A stretch of 64,000 nt of DNA, taken from the NCBI GenBank assembly GCA_905132765.1, contig CAJHQP010000767.1, positions 1 to 64,000 of the forward strand. The letters are read 5' to 3'. Below are positions 30,516 to 42,654 of the stretch, one piece after another. Positions within the stretch are counted from its first letter, which is position 1, and each line of letters opens with the position of its first letter. Made by a program: the position numbers and the translations under genes. Origin of the DNA: Moricandia arvensis. Lineage: Eukaryota; Streptophyta; Magnoliopsida; Brassicales; Brassicaceae. The notes under the pieces were generated by a model. That model had not been told where the DNA came from. It worked only from the letters and a program-made list of their open reading frames with translations, and did no database searches.

Positions 30516-32104
30516 TGATGTATCTAGGTTTTTACGTTTTTAGTTGTCTATTTCATTATGTTTTTCTCGGTTATTCGTTTGTTTTCGTTTATGTTTCAGG
30601 TAAATAGGTAATATAGCGCGTCAGGAACCATTGGCAAGTACAAACTGGAATCCCGAAGAAATCCGTACCAATCCGAAGGAGTTAGAACGAGAAACGAAGA
30701 ACGGATCAAGCCGAAACCTGAAGAAAGAAGACCAATCGATCGATGGGTTTTTGCCACAAAACCCCATCGATCGATACGTCATCAGCGAATAAAAACGTTC
30801 TAAAGTAATCGATCGATTGCACATCGCAATCGATCGATGGAACCGAACTCCGAAACTCACATCGTGCATCGATCGATGCATTTTGTTGCCATAAATGCAT
30901 CGATCGATTGGCGTCTCGCGGCCAGAAAAGCACTTTGCCTCCTTTCCTTTGCTGGACAACTTTTGATTGCTTTTGGCCTAACTTTCCTTGCATTTTCTGA
31001 AGAGCCACCTCCAATTCAAGTTATGAAGGGTCAAAAGGAGTTAGCAAAAGAGAGAAAGTGGAAACTTTAATGGTGGCCTTGCCTTTTACCACCTTGCACC
31101 AACCTTGCAACAATGGAGATAATGATGACATATTCTGCTATAAATAAAGAGGTTGCAAGGCTTGAGAATCCATCCCACAACACACACAACACAATCACAT
31201 CTCATTCTACACATCTATCTTAGTTTCAGTTTTTGTTCTTAGTTTGAATTCTTGTTCTTGTTATTGAAAGTTTGAAGTTGTTCTTGTTCTTGTTGAAGTT
31301 TGAAGTTGTTATTGAAGTTAAAGTTTGAATTTCATCAATTACTTGAAAAGAAACTCTTTCTCTTCCCAGAGAAGCTTTCTTAATCCCTTTACTATATTGC
31401 TTTTATGAATTCAATTATGTCATTTGTTTCAATTAATATGTGTGAGTAATCTACTAGTTAGGCTAAGGTGATTCAAGGGAATCCATGAATCACTGAAACT
31501 AAAGCGTTAATCAAAGGGAAAAATAATCATTTGGTTCTTCATCTAAATTAATCTTAATGCTTGAATTAGAAGGTACACCTAGTTCATGATTACTAGGAAA
31601 TTAACACACCAAAAGTGATAGTTAAAATCCCGAAAAGAATCTAGATGAGCAAAGTTCTGTAACCAACGAGAGTTGTTGTTATAGACTTTGTGAACATATC
31701 AAACCTGTTAAGAATGCATGTTTAGAATTATGAATATGGCGAGAGTTGATATTTAGAATTCTATAACATAGGGTTTAGTACTACGAGAGTAGGCTAAGCT
31801 AAATAAAGTTGTTTGAGTTCAAGAACGGTTCTAAAACATACCCCTTGATTAATACTTGTTTCATGGTAAATGTGTTCCCGAGAATCACCCAATGCCTAGC
31901 GCCTTTTAAATCATAAAATCAGTTTAAATCATTAGCAATTGTGACAATCCAAACAAACCAAAACCCCTCATATCTGTTCTAGCTTAACTCTACTCTCAAA
32001 GTTTCATAGTGTAACCTTGGTCCTTGTGGATTCGATCCCTAAGTACTACCGCGCATTACCGTGCACTTGCGGTTGGTTTTTAGTGGTAAAACCTGAGCAC
32101 ATCA
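30516..32104 (+). repeat. 5' LTR of the Gypsy element
   Basis: 1589 bp. U3 contains the hairpin array at 30735-30908. A TATA box TATAAATA lies at 31139-31146, giving a predicted RNA start near 31170. The end reads GTGGTAAAACCTGAGCACATCA. Open frames seen in U3 on the minus strand arise from the repeated ATCGATCGAT motif (Ser-Ile-Asp-Arg) and are not genes. Confidence 0.95.
30735..30908. promoter_or_regulatory. Six-palindrome, three-hairpin array in U3
   Basis: ATCGATCGAT occurs at 30735, 30766, 30808, 30829, 30868 and 30899 (start-to-start 31, 42, 21, 39 and 31). Neighbours pair into three hairpins whose arms extend beyond the motif with different sequences. Pair 1 extends with GGGTTTT against AAAACCC (one bulged C), pair 2 with TGC against GCA, and pair 3 with GCATTT against AAATGC. 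Loops are 5 to 9 bases. The array lies 230-400 bases upstream of the TATA box and would be in the 3' part of the genomic RNA. In the 3' LTR one of the six motifs (46286) carries C to T. Confidence 0.9.
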
Positions 32105-32110
32105 AGTTTT

Positions 32111-32128
32111 TGGCGCCGTTGCCGGGGA
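32111..32128 (+). other. Primer-binding site of the Gypsy element (tRNA-Asp)
   Basis: TGGCGCCGTTGCCGGGGA begins six bases after the 5' LTR and matches the tRNA-Asp primer site typical of Athila/Tat-type plant Gypsy elements. Confidence 0.85.
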
Positions 32129-32252
32129 CCAATAGCGTTACCTTTGGAACTAGGACTGGAGTCTAGTCTAGAACCCTATTATAAAAAAAAAATATTTACT
32201 TTCAAGATTACTAATAAACTCTTTCTGATTTTCTTGTGAGTGTTTCAGGTAT

Positions 32253-33582
32253 ATGAACACGAGAAGCCGAAGTTCTGAAGAATTAGCGGTTGTTTCCAAC
32301 GAGGAACTTGCAAGAATCGAAAGAGAGAACAACAGAAACAGGAGAAGAAACATGGCTGGAGTACATAACCAGCATGGTGAACCCCAAAACATCCAAAATC
32401 TTCCTATGAATGATGAGCAAAACGCTGCTGCTGCTGCTGCCGGAGTGTTCAGACAACCCCAACCACTTCCTAATCCAGGACAGAGACAAGATCAACCTCG
32501 CCCCATTGGAGCTGTCGACACTCCGCACACCTACTACCATAATCGATCAGCAATACAACCTCCTCCTATCAACAGGCATGACTATGAGATCAAACCTCAA
32601 ACAATAGCTCTGGTCAGACAGAGCATGTTCTATGGTCTCCCGTCCGAAAGCCCTATGGACCACATTGAGACCATTGAGGAGATCAACAGCACAACAAGAT
32701 CAAATGGAGTTCCCGCTGATTATCTGCGGTGTAAGCTGTTTTCATTCTCTCTTGGAGACAAGGCGATGAGATGGCTAAAATCTCTACCACCAGGATCTAT
32801 CACAACATGGGAGCAATGCAGAGCCATGTTCCTGGACAAATTTTACACCAAACAGAAGACGACCAGCCTAAGGAGCAAGATCACCAGCTTCAGACAACAT
32901 GACTCTGAACCAGTAAGCGAAGCATGGGCGAGATTTAAAGAGTATCAAAGAGAGTGCCCGCATCATGGGTACTCAGACGAGCATATCCTCAACATATTTT
33001 ATGATGGAGCAAGCTGGAATGTCAAGAACTCTCTCAACGCAGCCAGCAATGGAGATTTCATGACAAGGAACCAAGAGGAAGCTTACACTTTGATAGAGAA
33101 TCTTGCCACAAGCTCCAGTAACCTGAATGAGGAGTATGATAGATCAAGGAAAGGAGGGAACTCAGAGAGCAAAAAACTAGAAGAAATGAGCGCAAAGATT
33201 GACATGCTCATGCAAAGAGATCAAAGAGCGGTCAACGCCGTTGAAGGTTATGGAGAAGGAGCTTTCTACTTCCCCAATCAAGAACCACAAGATCAACAAG
33301 CTGCGGTCAACTTTGTGGATGGCCCAAATCAAGATCAACAAGCTGCGGTAAACTATATTGGTGGACAGAACTATCCACAAAAAAGAGGACCAAACCAAGG
33401 GTTCCAACAACCAGCGTACGGACAGAACCAAGCACCAAGGTTCCCACAAGGACAGCAGAGCTATCAACACCCAAACTACGGGCAGAACCGACCATTTGGG
33501 CAAAGCTTGGGGCAAAACCGTAACCAGAACACAAACTTCAACCAAGGAGGGTACCAACAGAGACAACCTTTCAACTCCTTCC
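32253..33582 (+). CDS. Gypsy Gag, 5' part (interrupted by nested element)
   Basis: From ATG 32253 the frame runs 443 codons to the insertion point and then continues as spurious codons into the nested LTR, stopping at 33638. It includes the Gag core of the Retrotrans_gag type (LGDKAMRWLKSLPPGSITTW, then FLDKFY, ITSFRQHDSEPVSEAWARFK and ECPHHGYSDEHILNIFYDG), an N-terminal Asn/Gln-rich region and a C-terminal Gln/Asn/Gly-rich tract (YGQNQAPRFPQGQQ). The nested element sits in that Gln-rich tract. The frame resumes in phase at 38171 after the target duplication, so gag-pol was one long frame of about 1877 codons before the insertion. Confidence 0.9.
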
Positions 33583-34543
33583 TGTTAGAATTCATGAGTG
33601 TTTGTCTCATGTCAAGAGAGTATTCAGTCAACTTGTGACTGAATTCCCTTCTACCAACAACAAGAACTCACAACTACAAGGAAGAGACAATCAACTTGTG
33701 ATTGAATCCTCTCAGCAAAACACTCTACATACCATCTGAATCTAACAAGATAAAGTGGCTGCGAGATTGATACAACAACTAGAATTAAACTATCTCTAGT
33801 ATGAATCTATCCTTGTGAAGTAACACAACACTTATAGTTTGTGTACTTAAGACTTAAAAAGAGATAGAATCAGTAAGCTAGAGTAAGAGAAGATTAATTA
33901 AGAGTTTAGAGGTGATTTTAGAGTAGAATGGGCAAGCAATGATCTGCCATTAGGCAGATCCTAAATCGTGTATCACAACCTCTCTACATTGTGAAGAACT
34001 TGAAGAACACTTAGTAAAGAGATGGAGATACAAGAATTTTGTATAAGCTTGTCTCTTATTTCTTGCTTAATTCAGAATCAAGTTACAACATATATATAGA
34101 GTTTAAACTTGCATGAAAGGGGACAAGGAGACAAGAAGACAAGGTAAAAATGAAAGGAATAGTAATAACCACTCCCAACAACTCCAATTTGAATTTGAAC
34201 TTGTAGATCCACATTTGAACATCAAATCTCCTTCTAGAAGCTCTCTTAGGCGTGCTCAGGTTGAGCTGAGAAAGCCTCTCAGCTTCCTTGCCTTCCAAGC
34301 CACTCTAGATCAAATCACTCTTGCTTGAGCGGGCAGCAGAACACCTGCAACTTGTAACTGGTGTAACTTCCAAACCATAACTCTTTTTGGACTGATTCCA
34401 ATTCGCCGCGAGACCTTGATGAGTATAGAATGTAGGGAAATTGGTTTCATGATCAAATTCTTCATGGTTAGGAATTTACACCCCTTTTCCTGAGACATGC
34501 CAGTGTGAACTCCATCACTAGCATTTTCTTCTTCATTCTAATA
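33583..34543 (-). repeat. 3' LTR of nested element
   Basis: 961 bp, plus-strand limits TGTTAGAATTC...TTCTAATA. Two differences from the other LTR were seen (G/A near 33641 and G/T near 34206). Identical small open frames in both copies are chance frames. Confidence 0.92.
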
Positions 34544-37204
34544 CTCCCCCTCAAGCTTGACCATAGGAGATCCTTGGGCAAGCTTGGAACCTTGAAGAAG
34601 CTCCCTCATTAAAAACCTTAGCAAGAAAACCTCATGGGACAAAACTTTCTAAGGGAAAAAGAGTGGACTTCTACAAAGCCTAGGGATTGGCCAATGAGTT
34701 CTATGTGTCTTAGAACCAGTGTGGTTGGACACATAGACTCTGGATCAAGGCCTTTCTTAAGCAGCAAGTATGAACTCCATAACTTGCGCACATCATTTCT
34801 TGGATCATCTCTTCTACAAGCTGGTTCGTTGTCTCCCTCTTTCTTGTGACTTCTTGCCATCTTCAAGGAGAGTTATGGTCTCTTTCTTGTGACTTCTTGC
34901 CATCTTCAAGGAGAGTTATGGTCTACCAGCTTCTGCTATAGAGAACTCCAAGTACCTTCTACATAATGCATAAACACTTGCATCAATTCTTAAGGCATAA
35001 ACCAATCAATTCATATTTATAGATTGAAATGGTTACTCCCCTTGCATATGGTTGGTATGAATGGTTAGGAGTGTCTCTTGGACACTTGAATCCTCCAAAT
35101 TATCTGAGGTGAGGAAATGGACGACTTGGACCTTCAGGATAGCTCACCATTACCCCTCCTCAAGCATGATCCGGAGAGAATAAGTGAAGGATCAAGCTTG
35201 GAAGTGAGCACATTGAGTATTGAAACCAGGAGCGCATCACCCCTACAGCTGCGCTTAAGTCAACCGGTTCCTCCCTTAGTCTTTTCTCCACTGCCTCTTG
35301 TAAGTCTTTTGAACCAGGAGCTCAACACCCAAACAGGCTGCGCTTCTTCAACCGGTTTCACACACAAAACATCTCTCCATGGTCAGGAATGTACATCATG
35401 TGTAGGCTCTGAATGACACAGGAATATACATCATGTGTAGGCTCTGATCAGCATGGACAATGTCCTTATTCTTTGTCTTGGACTGGTGATGAACAAAGAC
35501 AACACTTGTGTACCTAAAACACCACTCAAACTCCAGCAAGAATTAGACCACACACACTAGGATCAGACCTTGATAACTCACCAATTCTGATCCCAATGAT
35601 TTAAGAAAAGTAACCAGTGAATAAGTGAATGAGTAACAAGAGAGTGAGAGAATGAGTAACCAGAGTATTAGTAGAATGATCTATGGCATGGTCCATGATC
35701 AAACTGGGAGAGAACCAGTCACATCTGAGCTGATCCATCAACTTCACCCAAAAGGTCTCCATTGGTTCTAACTTCAGTATGCGCTTGCACCTCCAGGCAA
35801 TAGACTCCTTCTGTCAAGCTGATCCATCGCTTTCCACCAGACTCTTCACACCAGGTTCTTCAAGCTGGGGCAATCGGTTCTAACTTCAGATATGTTCTGT
35901 GCCCATACATTTAACTTCATGCCTCAATGAGACTATGATCATATCAGTAATTTGAATCTGTAAACTTAGAACATCAAAGACAGAATCAGTGGTGGAACTT
36001 CCTAGTGAGGTCACACTCACGCTTGTGGAAGTTCCAAGAGTGCCAAAGGAGAGTGAATGATCATTGTAAAATGAAAGAGATTAATAACTAGAAATTGAGT
36101 ATTAAGTAACCAAAGTGTATTAGATGTAACCAAGAGTATAGTGGATGATTGTGAGATGGAGAGTATAAGCGGAGGTATCTTCAGTCCATGACCTTCAAGG
36201 TTCTATGGCTGAGCAAAACATCAAACCACAGCTCTAAGGCGTTCATGGTTGATCACCAATTCTGGAGAGGCAATGACTTCTCAACCAGTCTTTCATTACA
36301 TGGATGCAAGGACATGTTCCTTTCAAGGGATTCCTGCAACCTTAACAACAAAAATAACTCATTAAGAGATTAGATCACACAAAGGTGATTTCTGGAGGAA
36401 AGAACAAGGGTTGAATGGAACACAATTCTTTGTCCATCAACCAAGTTCAAAGGCCATAAATGCCAAGAGAAGAAAACCTTTTCACAAAGAAATCTTGCAA
36501 AGTAATTTAAAGCAATTTCCTAAGGAATTAAATCCTTTTACAATGGTTCTAATAAACCAAGAATTCATCAAGAACTTATCAAAAATAATTTTAAAGTACT
36601 TTTCCAGAATTTTAAAAAATACTTTCCACAACCTTTTCATAAGAAAAAACAATTTCCAAAATATTTTCAAGAGTATTCAAACTCAAAACAATCTTTTAAT
36701 CACTCTCCCTCCCTCAAGCATATATTTGTACAGACTTAATAGCCCAAGCTTATTAAGAGAAACAAGAGGAGAGGAATAAAAGAGTTTGAAATCACAATGC
36801 AAAACATTTTTCAGAATTCAAAATCCTTTCAAAGAACGCACATATCTTTGAAATCGATTTTTTTCAAGTGTTTTTCAAGACACAAGTTTAATCTTTTCTC
36901 CCTCCCTCAAGCTGGTATGAACAGACTTTATTCTTTCATCCAAAAGCTTAAATAATGAGGAGATCAAGGGGAGAGTCATTGATTTAAAAAAAAAAGTTTT
37001 AAAGACTTGCATCTTGAGTAAACACTTAGATTTTGAAATTTTGAAATCATAACTCATCTAAACTCTCTACTGTCCAAGTTTTGAATCCTAGCCACATAGC
37101 TCCTCAAAACTAATTTGAGTCAGAGAGAGAGAGAGTTTCAGATGAAGAAACAGACACAAAAGAAGTGAGTTCATCCCAAGAAGAGCAACAAGGCTCTGAT
37201 ACCA
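34544..37204 (-). other. Non-coding interior of nested element
   Basis: No retroviral domain can be read in any frame. It contains a local duplication (TACATCATGTGTAGGCTCTGA near 35388 and 35427), another near 34840-34920 (TCTTTCTTGTGACTTCTTGC twice), and the primer site at its right edge. Frames such as 35117-35416 and 36411-36779 are of chance length. Confidence 0.75.
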
Positions 37205-38165
37205 TGTTAGAATTCATGAGTGTTTGTCTCATGTCAAGAGAGTATTCAGTCAACTTGTGACTAAATTCCCTTCTACCAACAACAAGAACTCACAACTACA
37301 AGGAAGAGACAATCAACTTGTGATTGAATCCTCTCAGCAAAACACTCTACATACCATCTGAATCTAACAAGATAAAGTGGCTGCGAGATTGATACAACAA
37401 CTAGAATTAAACTATCTCTAGTATGAATCTATCCTTGTGAAGTAACACAACACTTATAGTTTGTGTACTTAAGACTTAAAAAGAGATAGAATCAGTAAGC
37501 TAGAGTAAGAGAAGATTAATTAAGAGTTTAGAGGTGATTTTAGAGTAGAATGGGCAAGCAATGATCTGCCATTAGGCAGATCCTAAATCGTGTATCACAA
37601 CCTCTCTACATTGTGAAGAACTTGAAGAACACTTAGTAAAGAGATGGAGATACAAGAATTTTGTATAAGCTTGTCTCTTATTTCTTGCTTAATTCAGAAT
37701 CAAGTTACAACATATATATAGAGTTTAAACTTGCATGAAAGGGGACAAGGAGACAAGAAGACAAGGTAAAAATGAAAGGAATAGTAATAACCACTCCCAA
37801 CAACTCCAATTTGAATTTGAACTTGTATATCCACATTTGAACATCAAATCTCCTTCTAGAAGCTCTCTTAGGCGTGCTCAGGTTGAGCTGAGAAAGCCTC
37901 TCAGCTTCCTTGCCTTCCAAGCCACTCTAGATCAAATCACTCTTGCTTGAGCGGGCAGCAGAACACCTGCAACTTGTAACTGGTGTAACTTCCAAACCAT
38001 AACTCTTTTTGGACTGATTCCAATTCGCCGCGAGACCTTGATGAGTATAGAATGTAGGGAAATTGGTTTCATGATCAAATTCTTCATGGTTAGGAATTTA
38101 CACCCCTTTTCCTGAGACATGCCAGTGTGAACTCCATCACTAGCATTTTCTTCTTCATTCTAATA
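37205..38165 (-). repeat. 5' LTR of nested element
   Basis: 961 bp, nearly identical to 33583-34543. It is followed on the plus strand by the CTTCC duplication and the resumed Gypsy frame. Confidence 0.92.
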
Positions 38166-38170
38166 CTTCC

Positions 38171-41100
38171 AACAGCAAAATCAAGCTCAAGTTCAAACCA
38201 GTGGAAGCTCTGCTCCAGCTGCTCAAGAATCTAAGCTTGAGGCAATGATGCAACAGCTGATGCTTAACCAGCAGAAGTCAGCCACGGAAATTAACAAGAA
38301 GGTTGATACTATGTTCCAAGACATGAACAACAAATGGGAATCTCTTTCCACACATGTCAAGAAGCTGGAGACTCAAGTTGCTCAAACTGCAGAAGCTGTC
38401 CAGAGACCGACTGGTGTTCTTCCTGGAAGAGGAGAACATAACCCGAGGAATGAGTTCGTAAATGCCATCACTCTGAGGAGCGGAAAGGAGGTACTTTCCA
38501 AGGAAAAGGTTTGGGTTCCTAAAGAGAGTGGGAGCACGTCCACTAACCAGAAAACACAACATGAAGAACCAATCGAAGTGGAACCTGCTGAAGAAAATCC
38601 ACCCATGGTTCGAGTATACACACCCAAGCTGCCATACCCAGTAAAGCAGAAGAAATCTCGTAGAGATTTAGAGGCAGCTAAGTGCAAAGAGATGGTGGAT
38701 GAGCTAAATGTGAAACTCTCCTTCGAAGATGCTGTTGAGATGATGCCTGCTATGAAGAGATATGTGAAAAGCTTGGTGACCAACAAGGCCTCCCCGAAGG
38801 AGAATGTTATGTCTATCTCAGAGAAGTGTAGCACCCTCCTCCAAAACAGAGCACCAGAGAAGCTGGAAGATCCTGGGAGTTTCGTGCTGACATGCGAGAT
38901 TGAAGGAACTATGTTCAAGAGATCTCTATGTGACTTGGGATCCAGTGTTAACCTGATGCCATACACTGTGGCGAACAAGCTCGGTCTAACAAACTTCAGA
39001 CCCACCAAGATCCAGCTAGTCTTCGCAGATCGATCGGTGAAACATCCGGTTGGAGTCATATCAGACATTGATGTGGTGGTGGGGAGCCATAGAATTCCTG
39101 CAGACTTTGTAGTGCTAGAGCTTGACCAGGAACCCAAAGACCCTCTCATTCTGGGACGTCCATTCCTAGCCAAAGCAGGAGCCATAATCGATGTAAAGAG
39201 AGGAAAGATAGACCTCCATCTGGGAGATATAATCATGAAGTTCGAGGTGGACAAGATGCTGAAAAGACCCACTTTTGACGGACACACTTTCTGCATCGAT
39301 CATGCTCCAGAAGATGAAGATGAAGTAACTGAAGAGTTACTAAAAGATGACCCCCTGGAGGTTACACTTACTCTAGCTGAGAGTGAGTACGGATATCTGA
39401 ATAAGCATAGTGCCGAGCTCGCCAAGATGCTTGACTCCGGAAACCAAATGACCCACATGGTGGCTTATATGAGCCTGGAGGAAGATTCTTCTCCAACACC
39501 AAAAGCCACTGCGGATGATCTTAACCCCTGGAGCGAACTTAAGGCCCCAAAGGTGGAACTGAAAACCCTCCCAGCTGGGTTAAGGTATGCTTTTCTTGGC
39601 CCTAACTCGACATATCCAGTGATAGTAAATGCTGATCTGAACAACGCTGAGACTGCTTTGCTTCTATGTGAACTGAGAAAATATAGGAAAGCATTAGGAT
39701 ATTCACTAGATGACATTCCTGGCATCTCACCTGATTTATGCATGCATAGAATCTACCTAGAGGATGAATCAAGAAATTCTATAGAACATCAGAGGAGGTT
39801 AAACCCGAATCTAAAAGATGTTGTGAAAAAGGAGATAATGAAACTCTTAGAAGCTGGTATAATCTATGCAATCTCTGATAGTAATTGGGTTAGTCCTGTG
39901 CACGTTGTACCTAAGAAGGGTGGGATAACAGTGATTAGAAATGAAAACAATGAACTCATCCCCACTAGAACTGTCACTGGTCATAGAATGTGTATTGACT
40001 ATAGGAAATTGAATGCTGCAACAAGAAAGGATCATTTTCCTCTACCTTTTATTGATCAGATGCTTGAAAGATTGGATAACCATCCATACTACTGCTTTTT
40101 AGATGGTTATTCAGGTTTCTTCCAGATCCCGATCCATCCAGATGACCAAGAAAAAACCACGTTTACATGTCCTTATGGTACTTTTGCCTATCGCAGAATG
40201 CCATTTGGATTGTGTAACGCACCCGCCACGTTCCAGAGATGTATGATGTCTATTTTTACTGACATGATCGAAGACATAATGGAAGTATTTATGGACGATT
40301 TCTCCGTCTATGGATCTTCCTTCTCTGCTTGTCTTTCTAATCTGTGCAGGGTGCTTAGGCGGTGCGAAGAGAAGAATCTGGTGCTGAACTGGGAGAAATG
40401 CCACTTCATGGTGAGAGATGGGATCGTCCTCGGGCATAAAATTTCAGAAAAGGGCATTGAAGTCGACAAAGCCAAGATCGAGGTTATGCTGAGTCTACAA
40501 CCACCTGACTCAGTCAAGGCAATCAGGAGTTTTCTCGGTCATGCGGGATTCTACAGAAGATTCATTCAAGACTTCTCCAAGATTGCTAGGCCACTGACCA
40601 GTCTGCTCTGTAAAGACACCCACTTCCAATTCGATAAAGAGTGCTTGGATGCTTTCCACACGATCAAAGGAGCGCTAATCAGTGCACCAATTGTCCAACC
40701 ACCAGATTGGGAGTTACCTTTCGAGGTTATGTGTGACGCAAGCGATTATGCAGTAGGAGCGGTCTTGGGTCAGCTAAAAGATAAGAAGCTCCACGTAATC
40801 TACTATGCAAGCAGAACTCTTGATGACGCACAGCGCAACTACGCCACCACTGAGAAGGAACTCCTCGCAATAGTCTTTGCCTTCGAAAAGTTCAGATCCT
40901 ATCTGGTTGGATCGAAGGTCATAGTACACACCGACCATGCTGCTTTGAAGTACCTACTTCAAAAGAAGGATGCAAAACCAAGGTTGTTGCGATGGATTCT
41001 CCTACTTCAAGAATTCGACTTAGTCATCAAGGACAAGAAGGGGATTGAGAACGGGGTAGCGGACCACCTCTCTAGACTAAGAGTGGAGGAAGACGTATCA

Positions 41101-42474
41101 CTGGCCGATAATCTCCCGGTGGAAAACGTCTATGCTGTTTCAACCCAAAGAAGTGGAAAGTCAGACATTCCAAAGACGCCCTGGTTTTCTGAGATAGCCA
41201 ACTACCTAGCTGGAGAGCAAGAACCGCTCAAATTCACCGGAAATGACAAGAAGAAATTCCTAAAAGATGTAAAGCGCTATCTGTGGGATGAACCATTTCT
41301 ATACAAGCAGTGCGCCGATCACATCTACAGGAGGTGTGTTGCTGAAGAAGAGATACCAGGCATACTCTACCACTGCCACAGTTCCAACTATGCGGGACAT
41401 TTCGCTGTGAGCAAAACCGTCTCCAAAATTTTGCAGGCTGGATTCTGGTGGCCAACGATGTTCAAAGACGCCCACTCCTTCATCTCCAAATGCGATGCAT
41501 GCCAAAGACAAGGAAACATCAGCAAGAGGAATGAGATGCCACAGAACTTCATTTTGGAAGTAGAAGTATTTGACGTATGGGGCATCGACTTCATGGGACC
41601 ATTCCCATCATCCTTCAACAACAAATACATCCTTGTAGCTGTTGACTACGTGTCGAAATGGGTAGAAGCTGTGGCGAGTCCAACCAATGATGCCAAGGTG
41701 GTAGTAAAGATGTTCAAGTCCATCATATTTCCAAGATTTGGAGTGCCAAGGGTGGTGATTAGTGATGGTGGATCACATTTCATCAACAGAACCTTCGAGA
41801 AGCTGCTGAAAAAGAATGGCGTGAGACACAAGGTAGCGACTGCATACCATCCCCAGACAAGCGAACAAGTCAAAATTTCTAACCGTGAGATCAAGAATAT
41901 CTTGCAAAAGACTGTGGGTACGACAAGGAAGGACTGGTCAGCCAAGCTAGATGATGCCTTATGGGCATACAGGACAGCATATAAAACTCCAATTGGTACC
42001 ACACCCTTTCATCTCGTCTATGGGAAGCCATGTCATCTGCCGGTGGAGTTGGAATATAAATCAGCTTGGGCAGTTAAGCAGATGAATTTTGATGCCAAGC
42101 CCGCTGCTGAACGAAGAATGATCCAGCTAAACGAGTTGGACGAGTTTAGACACTTGGCGTTTGAAAACTCCAAGATATACAAGGAACGCACAAAGGCGTA
42201 TCACGACAGGAAAATCATTCCAAGAACCTTTGCTGCGAACGATCAAGTCCTACTCTTCAATTCTCGTTTGAAGTTGTTTCCCGGGAAACTCAAATCCCGA
42301 TGGTCTGGACCATTCACTATCAAGGAGGTCAAACCCTATGGTGCAGTCGTGCTATGGAGTCACGATGGAAGCGAGTTTGTGGTGAATGGTCAACGCCTCA
42401 AACCATACCTCGCCTACACTGAACTCCCCGGAAGAGAAGACGATGTCTCCCTGGGAGAACCGACCCAAAGTTAA
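38171..42474 (+). CDS. Gypsy Gag C-terminus and Pol polyprotein
   Basis: The frame is open from the end of the nested element. The first internal Met at 38245 gives 1409 aa. Domains numbered from that Met: aspartic protease LCDLGSSVNLMP (Asp about 230, the DLG variant usual in Athila); reverse transcriptase from WVSPVHVVPKKGG through CIDYRKLNAATRKDHFPLPF to FMDD at about 682-685; RNase H (CDASDYAVGAVLG, Asp about 831; HTDHAALKYLL); integrase with zinc-binding His/Cys residues (CHSSNYAGH, CDACQRQG) and catalytic Asp about 1115 (GIDFMG) and about 1174 (SDGGSHF). The expected catalytic Glu is Lys at about 1210 (SEQVKISNRE instead of SGQVEISNRE), 35 residues after the second Asp. The C-terminus is chromodomain-free. 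Integrase is therefore probably inactive. Confidence 0.93.
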
Positions 42475-42654
42475 AAGAGTCAATCGAAAGTCAAGCTAAC
42501 GACTGTAAACAAGCGCTTGGTGGGAGGCAACCCACTGGTAAGTGTGAGTAAGTTTTATTTTTGTTTTGAAAATTTAAAAATATAAACTAAAAGAAAAATA
42601 AAAACATACATAAATAAATAAATAAATAAATAAATAAAAAATGGGTGTGTATGA

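Larger units (their letters stand above)
33583..38165 (-). mobile_element. Non-autonomous Copia-type (LARD-like) element nested in Gypsy gag
   Basis: The 4583-bp element has 961-bp LTRs (33583-34543 and 37205-38165) differing at about two positions. The target duplication is CTTCC (33578-33582 and 38166-38170). It is oriented on the minus strand: the primer site TGGTATCAGAGC (plus 37193-37204) abuts the right LTR, and the purine tract GAGGGGGAG abuts the left LTR. The 2.65-kb interior has no gag or pol. Minus-strand LTR termini are TATTAG...TAACA. Its 3' internal end (TTTTAATGAGGGA, TTCCAAGCTTG, CAAGCTTGAGGGGGAGTAT) and an LTR segment (TTCAAATTCAAATT, ACCTTGTC, CTTGTCTCCTTGTC) resemble Copia 1, its probable helper family. 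Confidence 0.93.

Noticed and set aside
30735..30908. CRISPR-like array of ATCGATCGAT
   Set aside because: The repeat is a 10-base palindrome inside an LTR of a plant retroelement. Spacers are not unique protospacer-like sequences, and there are no cas genes.
30621..31014. Minus-strand reading frames of about 100 codons in the LTR, repeated at 46099-46492
   Set aside because: They are produced by the repeated ATCGATCGAT motif (Ser-Ile-Asp-Arg), occur in both LTRs, and show no protein family.
36411..36779. 122-codon frame inside the nested element
   Set aside because: Asn/Lys/Phe-rich chance frame in AT-rich DNA, with no retroelement domain.
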